Position numbers and translations under genes: made by a program
Assembly (NCBI GenBank): GCA_018608925.1
Contig: JABAYQ010000044.1
Coordinates: 1 to 12,579, forward strand
From: Cryomorphaceae bacterium
Lineage (GTDB): Bacteria; Bacteroidota; Bacteroidia; Flavobacteriales; UBA7312
Reading direction: 5' to 3'
Length of the DNA stretch: 12,579 bases
The notes under the pieces: generated by a model
What the model saw: the letters and a program-made list of their open reading frames with translations, nothing else
Database searches by the model: none
Told to the model about the DNA's origin: nothing
Part shown: one piece after another, positions 1 through 7,171 of the stretch
Numbering within the stretch: the first letter of the stretch is position 1
Layout of the letters: the number at the start of each line of letters is the position of its first letter

Positions 1-175
1 TTCATAATTAACTATTTTAATTGAGTTAGTAAAATAGTTAAGGCCAAGGGCACCTTGTAAAGCTAGCGAATAATAAACGACAAAGTCAAGTCTTATTTTC
101 CGACTACGGCAGAAAAGACGATGAAGTTGTAGTTATTTTAGTATGAGTTGGTTTCTTTCTGTGACAGAAGGGTTT
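1..175. other. Hairpin-rich non-coding stretch at the left edge
   Basis: No convincing coding frame is present; all frames are broken by stops. Four inverted repeats can be read directly: a perfect 12-bp pair at 8-19/30-41, a 5-bp GC-rich pair at 45-49/53-57, an imperfect 13-bp pair at 90-102/107-119 (10 of 13 paired), and 157-162/164-169 followed by a T run. A minus-strand ATG lies at positions 5-3, so a gene may begin there and leave the window, but two codons are too little to call it. The stretch is the 3' side of the minus-strand SRPBCC gene. It could hold terminators, a leader for the next gene, or a small RNA; the sequence alone does not decide. Confidence 0.4.
8..41. repeat. Perfect 12-bp inverted repeat
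   Basis: The arms at 8-19 and 30-41 are exact reverse complements, separated by a 10-base loop. The stem is almost all A/T, so it is weak as an RNA hairpin. On the minus strand it ends two bases before a possible ATG at positions 5-3. It could therefore be an operator or leader hairpin for a gene beyond the left edge, or a terminator-like element downstream of the SRPBCC gene. No long T tract follows it on either strand. Confidence 0.5.
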
Positions 176-177
176 TT
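154..177 (+). terminator. Terminator-like hairpin with T tract (plus orientation)
   Basis: A short stem (157-162 with 164-169, extendable outward with one mismatch or wobble) is followed immediately by a run of five T at 173-177. This arrangement resembles a rho-independent terminator for transcripts moving rightward. No plus-strand gene is visible to its left inside the window, so its client, if any, lies outside or is an unannotated RNA. The T run abuts the stop codon of the minus-strand SRPBCC gene at 176-178. The stem is short and GC-poor, so this is tentative. Confidence 0.3.
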
Positions 178-721
178 ATAGCTCTATCTCTAGTGTTTCA
201 TCTAGGGAAAGAGAGCTGCAATATTGTTGTAAAGATTGCAGGCTTTGCTCCAAAGACTGGCCTAACATGCCATCTATGAACAAGCCTATCCATCTCGCAA
301 GTGGGTTATATCCCATGTTTGCGTGGTAGGTCCATTTTACGGTTGTGATGCCTTTTCTTTGAGAGAATTCCCACTTTCCTGCTCCTTTTCCTTGGTCGTA
401 AAAGTCGAGGCTAGTTTCGATAAGTTGGTTGTTTTTAGACTCTACTATGGTAAGTTTTCCTTCTCCTATACTTTGGCTGCTCCAGCTTTGCCAAGCATTT
501 TTTCCCGACTCTTGTTTGGAGTATTGGTAAACGGTATTGGAATCGCTAACGCTCCATGCCGACCAGTTTTCCCAATTTTTGAGGGTATTTACCTGATCAA
601 AAACAACATCAATTTCTTTTTCTATTTCTACAGAACGGCTTACGTATCGGTCTTTAGGCAATAAGAATGCGACAGCACAAAAGATGGCGAAGGTAAATAC
701 TAGGTACTTTACAAATTTCAT
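176..721 (-). CDS. Membrane-anchored SRPBCC (START-like/polyketide-cyclase-type) protein
   Basis: The 181-residue product has one hydrophobic N-terminal segment (about residues 5-21), probably an uncleaved anchor or signal sequence, followed by a single SRPBCC-type domain. Family-like features are the opening beta strand with the RSVEIEK pattern (29-35), the VFDQVNTLKNWENWSAW helix region (40-56), a Gly-rich turn before GEGKLTIVE (86-94), and a long C-terminal helix (about 141-170). SRPBCC domains form a helix-grip fold with a hydrophobic ligand cavity. The ligand of this Bacteroidota subgroup is not known to me, and 'polyketide cyclase' in database names should not be taken as function. The gene starts 3 bases after the gatC stop and is the last gene of a three-gene minus-strand cluster. 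Confidence 0.75.
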   Translation of the reverse strand: MKFVKYLVFTFAIFCAVAFLLPKDRYVSRSVEIEKEIDVVFDQVNTLKNWENWSAWSVSDSNTVYQYSKQESGKNAWQSWSSQSIGEGKLTIVESKNNQLIETSLDFYDQGKGAGKWEFSQRKGITTVKWTYHANMGYNPLARWIGLFIDGMLGQSLEQSLQSLQQYCSSLSLDETLEIEL

Positions 722-724
722 ATT

Positions 725-1015
725 CTATTTTTTTAATACGGTTGGCACTTTAAAGTAATCGGAATCTTTATCGGGTCCGTTTTTTAAAGCATCGTTTTTA
801 CTAAGGTGTTGGCCTACTTGGTCTTCTCTCAAAACATTGGTTTCGGTGTTGAGGTACACCAATGGCTCTACGTTTTCGGTATCTAGCTCTTCTAGTTTAT
901 TAACCAAGGCTAATATTTTATTGAGGTCGCTAGTCATTTGAGTTTTTCCCTTTTCATCGAATTCGAGCTGACTCAATTGAGCTAATTTGTCGACTAGTTT
1001 GCTATCAATTTTCAT
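725..1015 (-). CDS. gatC: Asp-tRNA(Asn)/Glu-tRNA(Gln) amidotransferase subunit C
   Basis: The 96-residue product has the normal GatC length and layout: an N-terminal helix pair starting MKIDSKLVDKLAQLSQLEF, the DLNKILALVNKLEELDTENVEP helix and turn, an extended linker, and the C-terminal YFKVPTVL segment that matches the family ending. GatC is the small scaffold of the GatCAB complex, which converts mischarged Glu-tRNA(Gln) and/or Asp-tRNA(Asn) to the cognate aminoacyl-tRNA in the cytoplasm. gatA and gatB are not beside it here, so they must be elsewhere. Its start codon lies inside the end of the upstream acyltransferase gene (11-base overlap, 1005-1015), which suggests translational coupling. 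The ATG at 1013-1015 fits the family N-terminus. Confidence 0.93.
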   Translation of the reverse strand: MKIDSKLVDKLAQLSQLEFDEKGKTQMTSDLNKILALVNKLEELDTENVEPLVYLNTETNVLREDQVGQHLSKNDALKNGPDKDSDYFKVPTVLKK

Positions 1016-1733
1016 ACTTAATTAGTTGTTGATCGATTATATTATACACTTCTTGCTTTAGTGTTTCTACGTCTTTGTTTTGTGGCTTTACTCCCTTATG
1101 AATAAAGACTCTAGCCTTGCCTGGCCTCCCTTTTGTATAGGAAGACGGAAAGATGCTATGGTTGTCTGCAAAGGTAATAGGAATTATTGTAATATTTTGC
1201 TCAATTGCCAATCGGAATAGTCCGTTTTTAAAACGAGATAGGCGCACTTTATTATCTACTATTCCTCCCTCTGGAAAAATAACCATATTCTTTCCTTCTT
1301 TTATTTGCTGTCCTGCTTTCTGAAAGGCCATATAAGAATCTCTCAAGCTTTTTCGGTTTACTAAAACGTTAAAGGTACGGTAGTAATAACCAAAAATAGG
1401 AATCTTAGCCAAAGACTCTTTTCCTATAAAAGAGATGGGCTTTTTGCTTATTAAAAACATAAAAGGAACATCGAGAATAGAGGAGTGGTTGGAGCAAAAT
1501 ATATATTGGGTATTGGGCTCGAGCTTGGCGTCTTTCTCTATTTTAGGAATTATGGCACTTGCGTAAAACATTCCTTTACTAATGTAATGAAGTAAGAAAT
1601 ATAGAATAGGATAAAAGCGCGTGCTAGTAGTTAGCAAGAGCGTAAAAGGCAATGTAAGCAGATAAGGGACAACAAAAGTGATTAGAAACCACGTTCTCCA
1701 AATTAAACTTAGTATGCTTTTTAGGGTTTTCAT
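1005..1733 (-). CDS. plsC: 1-acyl-sn-glycerol-3-phosphate acyltransferase family protein
   Basis: The 242-residue product has hydrophobic N-terminal segments (about residues 8-35 and 40-62) and the LPLAT/PlsC acyltransferase motifs in order. Motif I is NHSSILD (82-88), with catalytic His83 and Asp88. Motif II is around FNVLVNR (121-127). Motif III is FPEGG (153-157), and motif IV is IPITF (184-188). Enzymes of this family transfer an acyl group to the sn-2 position of lysophosphatidic acid at the inner membrane, making phosphatidic acid for phospholipid synthesis. Bacteroidota often carry several paralogues, some acting on other lyso-lipids such as aminolipids, so the exact acceptor is uncertain. 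It is the first gene of the minus-strand cluster with gatC and the SRPBCC gene, transcribed divergently from trpS. Confidence 0.88.
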   Translation of the reverse strand: MKTLKSILSLIWRTWFLITFVVPYLLTLPFTLLLTTSTRFYPILYFLLHYISKGMFYASAIIPKIEKDAKLEPNTQYIFCSNHSSILDVPFMFLISKKPISFIGKESLAKIPIFGYYYRTFNVLVNRKSLRDSYMAFQKAGQQIKEGKNMVIFPEGGIVDNKVRLSRFKNGLFRLAIEQNITIIPITFADNHSIFPSSYTKGRPGKARVFIHKGVKPQNKDVETLKQEVYNIIDQQLIKYEN

Positions 1734-1812
1734 TTATCAAACAAAAATAATTAAATAGGCGACTTATTTAATGCAATTCTTATTTTTACCATTCATTTAT
1801 ACCAATATTATT
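1734..1812. promoter_or_regulatory. Divergent intergenic region with AT-rich dyad
   Basis: This 79-base spacer separates the divergent plsC-like and trpS starts and must contain promoter elements for both. It contains a perfect 8-bp inverted repeat at 1750-1757/1765-1772 around a 7-base centre. On the minus strand a TATTTTTG sequence, matching the Bacteroidota -7 consensus TAnnTTTG, lies about 8 bases before the plsC-like ATG. No well-spaced -33 TTG partner was found. No riboswitch or T-box-like leader is apparent ahead of trpS; the space is too short for one. Confidence 0.35.
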
Positions 1813-2781
1813 ATGGCAAGAGTTTTAACAGGCATTCAGAGTACGGGCATTCCTCACCTAGGAAATATTTTGGGTGCGATTGTTCCTGCAATCGAATTAT
1901 CTAAAAATCCGGACAATCAGAGTCTGTTTTTTATTGCAGATTTTCACTCTTTAACCACTGTTAGAGACCCTCAAACCCTTAAAAATAATACTTTGGCAAC
2001 GGCTGCTACATGGTTGGCTTTCGGTTTCGATACCGATAATAATATTTTTTATCGCCAGTCCGATGTCAGTCAGGTATGCGAACTGACTTGGTTTTTGAAT
2101 TGTTTTACTCCTTTTCCGATGCTTAAAAACGCCCATTCTTTTAAAGATAAGTCCGATCGTTTGTCGGATGTAAACTCCGGTTTGTTTACTTACCCAGTAC
2201 TAATGGCTGCCGATATTTTGCTCTACGACGCCCAAATTGTTCCTGTAGGAAAAGACCAAGGCCAGCACCTAGAAATGACTAGAGATATTGCTGGGGCTTT
2301 TAACCATGTTTATGGCGATACCTTTGTTTTGCCTGAAGTTAAAATTGATAAAAGAGTAATGACAATTCCGGGAACCGATGGTCAGAAGATGAGCAAATCG
2401 TATAACAACTTCATCGATATTTTCTTGCCTGAGAAAAAGTTGCGCAAGCAAATTATGTCTATCCAAACCGATAGCAAAGGACTGGAAGAGGTTAAAGAGC
2501 CAGAGAGCTGTAATGTATATAGCCTTTACCGTTTGTTGGCTACACAGGAGCAATGCCAAGAGATGAAAGCAAAATACTTAGCTGGTAATTATGGTTATGG
2601 CCATGCCAAACAAGCGCTTTTCGAATGTATTATGGAACGCTTTGGAGAGCAAAGAACCAAGTTTGACCACTTTATGAGCAATCCTGATTTAATAGAAGCA
2701 GAATTGCAAAAAGGGGCTCAAAAAGCCAAAGTAATTGCCGATGAGGTTTTAAATAGAGTACGAACGAAAGTAGGTTACTAG
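1813..2781 (+). CDS. trpS: Tryptophanyl-tRNA synthetase
   Basis: This class I aminoacyl-tRNA synthetase charges tRNA(Trp) with tryptophan in the cytoplasm. The product has 322 residues when begun at the ATG at 1813 (MARVLTGIQSTG). An upstream in-frame ATG at 1771 would add 14 hydrophobic residues absent from the family, so 1813 is preferred. The signature HIGH-type motif is TGIPHLGN (11-18) and the KMSKS loop is exact (192-196). The VPVGKDQGQHLEMTRDIA segment (143-160) is the conserved tryptophan/dimer region. Length and motif spacing are normal. The gene is divergent from the plsC-like operon and convergent with the amidohydrolase operon; its TAG stop overlaps that of its neighbour within the sequence CTAG. 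Confidence 0.97.
   Translation: MARVLTGIQSTGIPHLGNILGAIVPAIELSKNPDNQSLFFIADFHSLTTVRDPQTLKNNTLATAATWLAFGFDTDNNIFYRQSDVSQVCELTWFLNCFTPFPMLKNAHSFKDKSDRLSDVNSGLFTYPVLMAADILLYDAQIVPVGKDQGQHLEMTRDIAGAFNHVYGDTFVLPEVKIDKRVMTIPGTDGQKMSKSYNNFIDIFLPEKKLRKQIMSIQTDSKGLEEVKEPESCNVYSLYRLLATQEQCQEMKAKYLAGNYGYGHAKQALFECIMERFGEQRTKFDHFMSNPDLIEAELQKGAQKAKVIADEVLNRVRTKVGY
2778..2781. other. Overlapping convergent stop codons
   Basis: The palindrome CTAG at 2778-2781 supplies the TAG stop of trpS (2779-2781, plus strand) and the TAG stop of the amidohydrolase gene (2780-2778, minus strand). There is no intergenic space for a dedicated terminator, so read-through in either direction would give transcripts antisense to the neighbouring gene. 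Confidence 0.9.
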
Positions 2782-4052
2782 TTTACTTCTAGTCCGTATT
2801 TTTTTCTGTACTTACGATCGAGTTGTTTTTGGTGGTTGTCTAGATCTACACTCTTACCCTGAATGTACGCCCTTACCACTTTATTACCCATCATATCTAA
2901 AGCATCTCCTTCCGAGATAAAGAAGGTTGCTTCTTTACCACTTTCTAAAGACCCTACCTCTTTGTCGATACCCAACATTTGAGCAATGTTAAGGCTAAGT
3001 GCCGATACCGCCTTTTCGTAATCTAGTCCGTAAGCTACTGCAGTTCCGGCAGAGAAAGGCAAGTTTCTTTGTCCCATCGCTTCCATATCTCCTTGGTAGC
3101 AAAAGCCAAACTTTATTCCTGCTTGGTCTAGCAAAGCTGCTTGTTTGTAAGGCAAGTAAACGTCTTCGTCTTGAGTACGTGGTAGTCGGTGGATTCTATC
3201 TAGTAAAACCATGATATTGTTTTGAGAAAGGAAGTCGCTTATTAGGTGTGCTTCTTTTGCTCCTACAATAACAATTGTTTTTAGATCAAACTCTTGAGCC
3301 ATCAAAACAGCATCCATCATTTCTCTCTTTAGATTGGCATGGATGTAGACGTGTTTGGTGCCATCAAAAATACCTGTCATAGCTTCCATTTCGATGTCTA
3401 CTTTAGAAGAGTTGCTCTTGTAATAGGCTTGGGCTTTAACAAGGTATTGCTTTAGCTCCAGTGTTTTTTTGGTGTAGTTGTCGGTTTTTACGATGTCTCC
3501 CGGTTCTGCCCACCAGCCTGTTTGTCTAAAATAACTTGGCCAGTTGAGGTGTATCCCGTCGTCTTGTTTTTGAGCTGCATCTTCCCAGTTCCAGCCATCT
3601 AATTTCATTACCGATGAAGTACCGCTTATGGTTCCGCCTTGTGGACTAACCTGCGCCAATAAAACCCCATTAGTACGAATGGTAGGGATAATTTTACTCT
3701 CAGCATTGAAGGCGATTAAAGACCTTACGTGGGGCTTGAAGTTTCCTGTTTCGTTAAAGTCGTTGGATGCTCTTACTGCAGATATTTCGCTTATTCCTAA
3801 GGTAGTATTTGTAGAAATAAAAGTAGGGTATGCGTGGTGGTTATATACATGGATGATGGTGTCAAAATCGTTGGGATTGATACGGATAGAGGTAGCATCA
3901 ACCACAAAATCGAACGTACCATTTTCTATAGAAATAGCCGACGATTCTATTTTTTGTCCGTTTCCTAAATGAGCAACCGCACCCAAAAACAGGGTTTTCT
4001 GAGCAAAAGCTGCTACAGGTAAAATTAGTAATAGTTGGATAAAATATTTCAT
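2778..4052 (-). CDS. Secreted amidohydrolase-family protein, apparently degenerate metal site
   Basis: The 424-residue product starts with a signal peptide (about 1-17, cleavage likely after AFA before Gln18). The rest resembles imidazolonepropionase-like amidohydrolases (COG1228 type): an N-terminal beta segment, a TIM-barrel core, and the C-terminal EVGSLESGKEATFFI strand (365-379) that closes the composite beta sandwich. The usual metal-binding HxH after strand 1 is replaced by STNTTLG (80-86), while His238 (YIHAN) and His269 (KEAHL) stand near the places of the later histidines. The expected aspartate of the metal site is not obvious. It may be a non-catalytic partner of the large amidohydrolase encoded 12 bases upstream in the same operon, or use an altered site. 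Substrate unknown. Its stop codon overlaps that of convergent trpS. Confidence 0.8.
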   Translation of the reverse strand: MKYFIQLLLILPVAAFAQKTLFLGAVAHLGNGQKIESSAISIENGTFDFVVDATSIRINPNDFDTIIHVYNHHAYPTFISTNTTLGISEISAVRASNDFNETGNFKPHVRSLIAFNAESKIIPTIRTNGVLLAQVSPQGGTISGTSSVMKLDGWNWEDAAQKQDDGIHLNWPSYFRQTGWWAEPGDIVKTDNYTKKTLELKQYLVKAQAYYKSNSSKVDIEMEAMTGIFDGTKHVYIHANLKREMMDAVLMAQEFDLKTIVIVGAKEAHLISDFLSQNNIMVLLDRIHRLPRTQDEDVYLPYKQAALLDQAGIKFGFCYQGDMEAMGQRNLPFSAGTAVAYGLDYEKAVSALSLNIAQMLGIDKEVGSLESGKEATFFISEGDALDMMGNKVVRAYIQGKSVDLDNHQKQLDRKYRKKYGLEVN

Positions 4053-4064
4053 AATTGTTGTTTG

Positions 4065-7000
4065 TTAGTGGTTGTGTCCGTGATCGTGTTCTTCGCCTTC
4101 AATGGAGTCACAATGGTATAATTTTTGTTTTTCGACTTTTACCTCTTGGGTAGGAACGCCGTTTTCTTTTTCGACTAACATTTTCTGAATTAGTCGAGCT
4201 CTTTCGTCTTTGTTTCTTTGTTGCAGAACCTTGTCTTGGACGATGTCGAAATATAATTTTCCGTCTACGTAAGTCTGTTCTACTTTAGCATAAACCGAAA
4301 GAGGATTGTGTGACCACAAAACGATGTCTGCATCTTTTCCTTCTTTTATAGAACCTACGCGATTGTCTATGTGCAATAATTTTGCTGGGTTAAGAGTCAC
4401 CGTTTTCCAAGCTTCTTCTTGGCTCATATTTCCGTACTTAACTACTTTGGCAGCTTCTTGGTTAAGCCTTCTTGCCATCTCAGCATCATCGGAGTTTATT
4501 GCAGTAACAATACCCATTTCTGCCAATATTGCGGCATTGTAAGGGATAGCATCGTTTACTTCAAACTTATAGGCCCACCAGTCCGAAAATGTAGAAGCTC
4601 CTGCTCCGTGAATTTTCATTTTGTCGGCTACTTTATATCCTTCCAAAATATGGGTGAAAGTGTTTACGGTAAAACCCATAGAATCACCTACGTGCATTAA
4701 CATATTTATTTCCGACTGTACGTAAGAGTGACAGGTAATAAACCTTTCAGAGTTTAAAATTTCTACTAGTGTATTCATTTCTAAATCTTCTCTTGGAGCC
4801 AGTGCGCTTCTTTTTGCCGAAGACGATAAAGAGTTGTAATTAATCCATTCTTTTTCGTATGCTTTTGCTCTTAAGAAATGGTCGTAATAAACCTGTTCTA
4901 CCCCCATTCTGGTTTGTGGGAAACGGATGCGTTCGAAATCTCCCCAGTTGGCTTGTTTTACGTTTTCTCCTAGTGCAAACTTTATAAATCCGTCTGCATC
5001 TTCGAATAGCATTTGTTGTGGACTAGAACCCCATCTTAGCTTTATAAGTGCCGATTGGCCACCAATTGGGTTTGCTGATCCGTGTAATAATTGAGCAGTA
5101 GTAACTCCACCTGATAGTTGGCGGTAAATGTTTACATCGTCGGAGTTAACCACATTCTGTATGCTTACTTCGGCACTACTAGCTTGGCTTCCTTCGTTTA
5201 CTCCTCTGCTAATAGCAATGTGGGAGTGTTCGTCTATAATTCCGCTTGTTAGGTGTTTGCCTGTAGCATCGATAGTAGTGAATGCTTCTTTAGAAAATAT
5301 TTCCTCCCCAATTAGGTTAGGGCCGATAGCAATAATTTTCCCGTTTGAGATAGCAAGATCAGTATTTTCGGCTATTCCTAAAGCTTCGTTAGTCCAGATA
5401 GTAGCTCCTTTAAAAAGCGAATTTTGAGTAGAAAGAGGGCTTTCCCATCCGTAACCCATATTAGGGAACCACAGTTTTCCTATTTCAGTATCTTCTTTTT
5501 CTTCTTCTTCCTCCTCTTCTTTTTCTTCTTCTTTTTCTATTCGGTTGGCCGTCCATTTTTCGACATCTCCGTTAGGTAAGAATATTTCACCTTCTAGCTT
5601 TTCCTTAGCGAAAAGAGTATGAATGGAATAGATACCATCTTTGTCGAAGTTAAAAGTTAGGTGAGGCCCTTCTTTTTGAAATTTCATTTTGGTAGTAGTA
5701 GAATCTTGTACCATTTTGGCTTTGTGCGATTCTAGAGAACCAAAAATGATAATTGTATCATTAGTAGCGCTTACATAGGTTCCTCTAGCGTCTAAGTCTA
5801 CTTCAGATTTAACGGTGTATTGTTGGCCTTGTACCCAGTTAGAAAGGATGTTTCCTTTTAGAAAAATATCATCGGAACAAACAATAAAGTTAGCTAGTTT
5901 TCCTTTTTCAAGAGTTCCTAGCATTTGCGATGCTTCCATTAATTCGGCAGGGTTGGTCGTCAATGCTGCTAGAGCATCGCTTTTATCTAATCCGAAAGTA
6001 ACGGCTTTTCTTAAGTTGGTTAAGAAGTCGCTTTTCTTCTTTAGCTCGCTAGTACTTAAGCACATAAAAATACCTTCTTCTACTAAAATAGCAGGGTTGC
6101 TAGGCGCCATTTCCCAATGCTTCATTTTTTGCAAGCTAACCATAGAGGCAGCGTCGGGAAGGGTTACGTCATAAGGACTAGGAAAGTCAATAGGGACTAC
6201 TACTGCAAAACCGCTTTCTTTTAAAAAGTCCGTTCGTTGGTACTCATCTCCATTGCCGATAATGATGTAGTCTTTTTCAAATTCGTCAGCAATTTTCCAG
6301 ATACGTTGGATGTCTAGCTTGTCGTTTACTTCGAATACTTGTGGAAGGTCTTGTAGTTCGTTCCAAGCTTCTAAAGAGCGGTTATATACGGGAATATTGT
6401 TTTGGCTATACCATTCGGCATCGAGGTAAGTTTGGTTGATAAGGGCTAAAGTTCCCATTAAAGAACTCGGGAATTTTTGTCTCGAACTACCCTTGTTTAC
6501 AGAATAATGAGCACTTGCTTTACTGATCAGTACGCTTTTGTTTTCGTTCTGTTCGTTAAGGGTGGTAAGCAGGCCACTTCCTCTAGCAATTCCGTCATTA
6601 TAGTGGGTTAAAACAGTTCCAAATCCGCTTGCTCTAAATGCTTTGGATTGGTCAGGGTTTATATTAAAAAGGTCTTTGCTGTTTGTTTGTGGCCGTATAG
6701 CCTGGTTCCATCCTGCTCCAGAGCCAGTATTGCTTTGGTATTGGGGTTGTGGCTTCCAAGGGCTGCGCTTTTCATTATCGATTCCGTAGCTAGTATGAAG
6801 GTCGATAAAAGAAGGATAAATAAATTTCGATTGAAGATCGTGAACGATTGCTCCGCTAGGAATTTCTAGGCTAGTATCGTTATCGGCTCTTATTATTCGG
6901 TCACCTTGAACGATAAGGACTCCATTTTCTAGAGTCTGTTGAGGAGAAATAACAAGAGTTGCATTTATAAACGCATGGACTTCTTCAAAGTTATTTTTTA

Positions 7001-7085
7001 CACCATTGCTAGGGAAGGTTTCTTGTGCTGTACTAATGTTGACAAGGCCAAAAACAAAGGATAAGAGGAATAATTTTAGTTTCAT
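4065..7085 (-). CDS. Large secreted protein with two tandem amidohydrolase domains
   Basis: The start at 7085 gives 1006 residues beginning MKLKLFLLSF with a signal peptide ending near STA-QE (about residue 20). A longer in-frame start at 7139 would put a non-signal extension in front and is rejected. Domain 1 (about 30-425) has the amidohydrolase fold signature but its metal motif is degraded: FIDLHTS (93-99) keeps only the first His of HxH, and the late Asp region reads LSTSE. Domain 2 (about 555-945) looks catalytic: HSH at 620-622, His786 in CHSY, His812 in THILEGY, and Asp866 in NSDD, plus the GSIKEGKDADIVLW closing strand (911-924). A charged Glu/Lys linker (517-534) lies between them, and the C-terminus is His-rich (EEHDHGHNH, 998-1006). 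Imidazolonepropionase-related enzymes hydrolyse C-N bonds, including in peptides; the substrate here is unknown. It is the first gene of an operon with the smaller homologue. Confidence 0.88.
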   Translation of the reverse strand: MKLKLFLLSFVFGLVNISTAQETFPSNGVKNNFEEVHAFINATLVISPQQTLENGVLIVQGDRIIRADNDTSLEIPSGAIVHDLQSKFIYPSFIDLHTSYGIDNEKRSPWKPQPQYQSNTGSGAGWNQAIRPQTNSKDLFNINPDQSKAFRASGFGTVLTHYNDGIARGSGLLTTLNEQNENKSVLISKASAHYSVNKGSSRQKFPSSLMGTLALINQTYLDAEWYSQNNIPVYNRSLEAWNELQDLPQVFEVNDKLDIQRIWKIADEFEKDYIIIGNGDEYQRTDFLKESGFAVVVPIDFPSPYDVTLPDAASMVSLQKMKHWEMAPSNPAILVEEGIFMCLSTSELKKKSDFLTNLRKAVTFGLDKSDALAALTTNPAELMEASQMLGTLEKGKLANFIVCSDDIFLKGNILSNWVQGQQYTVKSEVDLDARGTYVSATNDTIIIFGSLESHKAKMVQDSTTTKMKFQKEGPHLTFNFDKDGIYSIHTLFAKEKLEGEIFLPNGDVEKWTANRIEKEEEKEEEEEEEKEDTEIGKLWFPNMGYGWESPLSTQNSLFKGATIWTNEALGIAENTDLAISNGKIIAIGPNLIGEEIFSKEAFTTIDATGKHLTSGIIDEHSHIAISRGVNEGSQASSAEVSIQNVVNSDDVNIYRQLSGGVTTAQLLHGSANPIGGQSALIKLRWGSSPQQMLFEDADGFIKFALGENVKQANWGDFERIRFPQTRMGVEQVYYDHFLRAKAYEKEWINYNSLSSSAKRSALAPREDLEMNTLVEILNSERFITCHSYVQSEINMLMHVGDSMGFTVNTFTHILEGYKVADKMKIHGAGASTFSDWWAYKFEVNDAIPYNAAILAEMGIVTAINSDDAEMARRLNQEAAKVVKYGNMSQEEAWKTVTLNPAKLLHIDNRVGSIKEGKDADIVLWSHNPLSVYAKVEQTYVDGKLYFDIVQDKVLQQRNKDERARLIQKMLVEKENGVPTQEVKVEKQKLYHCDSIEGEEHDHGHNH
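5491..5538. repeat. 48-base homopyrimidine tract encoding a poly-Glu linker
   Basis: All 48 plus-strand bases are C or T. On the coding (minus) strand they are pure purine and encode the Glu/Lys-rich linker between the two amidohydrolase domains. The tract is built from short GAA/GAG codon runs, which makes it prone to in-frame slippage, so linker length may vary between strains. No frameshift is seen here. Confidence 0.9.
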
Positions 7086-7171
7086 TATAGTGCTAATTTT
7101 GAGGGTATGAAAATACAAAATACCAATGTAAGTTATCAATTAGATTCTTTACATTTGTTAAAAATATTTTT
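7086..7171. promoter_or_regulatory. Divergent intergenic promoter region
   Basis: These 86 AT-rich bases lie between the divergent starts of the large amidohydrolase (minus) and the four-TM protein (plus), so both promoters are expected here. On the minus strand an ATTTTG-type -7-like element sits about 45 bases before the amidohydrolase ATG, but no partner with the roughly 19-base spacing typical of Bacteroidota was found. No strong dyad or riboswitch was seen. Confidence 0.3.

Noticed and set aside
1..175. tRNA or other known RNA gene
   Set aside because: No cloverleaf arms, T-loop GTTC sequence or known riboswitch core could be recognised despite several hairpins.
323..664. Plus-strand open frame opposite the SRPBCC gene
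   Set aside because: No family resemblance or start context; the minus-strand frame shows a coherent SRPBCC fold and tight operon spacing.
1771..1812. Upstream ATG for trpS adding 14 residues
   Set aside because: The extension (MQFLFLPFIYTNII) is hydrophobic and foreign to TrpS; the family N-terminus begins at the ATG at 1813.
7086..7139. Upstream start for the large amidohydrolase at 7139
   Set aside because: It would place 18 residues before a clear signal peptide that begins at the ATG at 7085.
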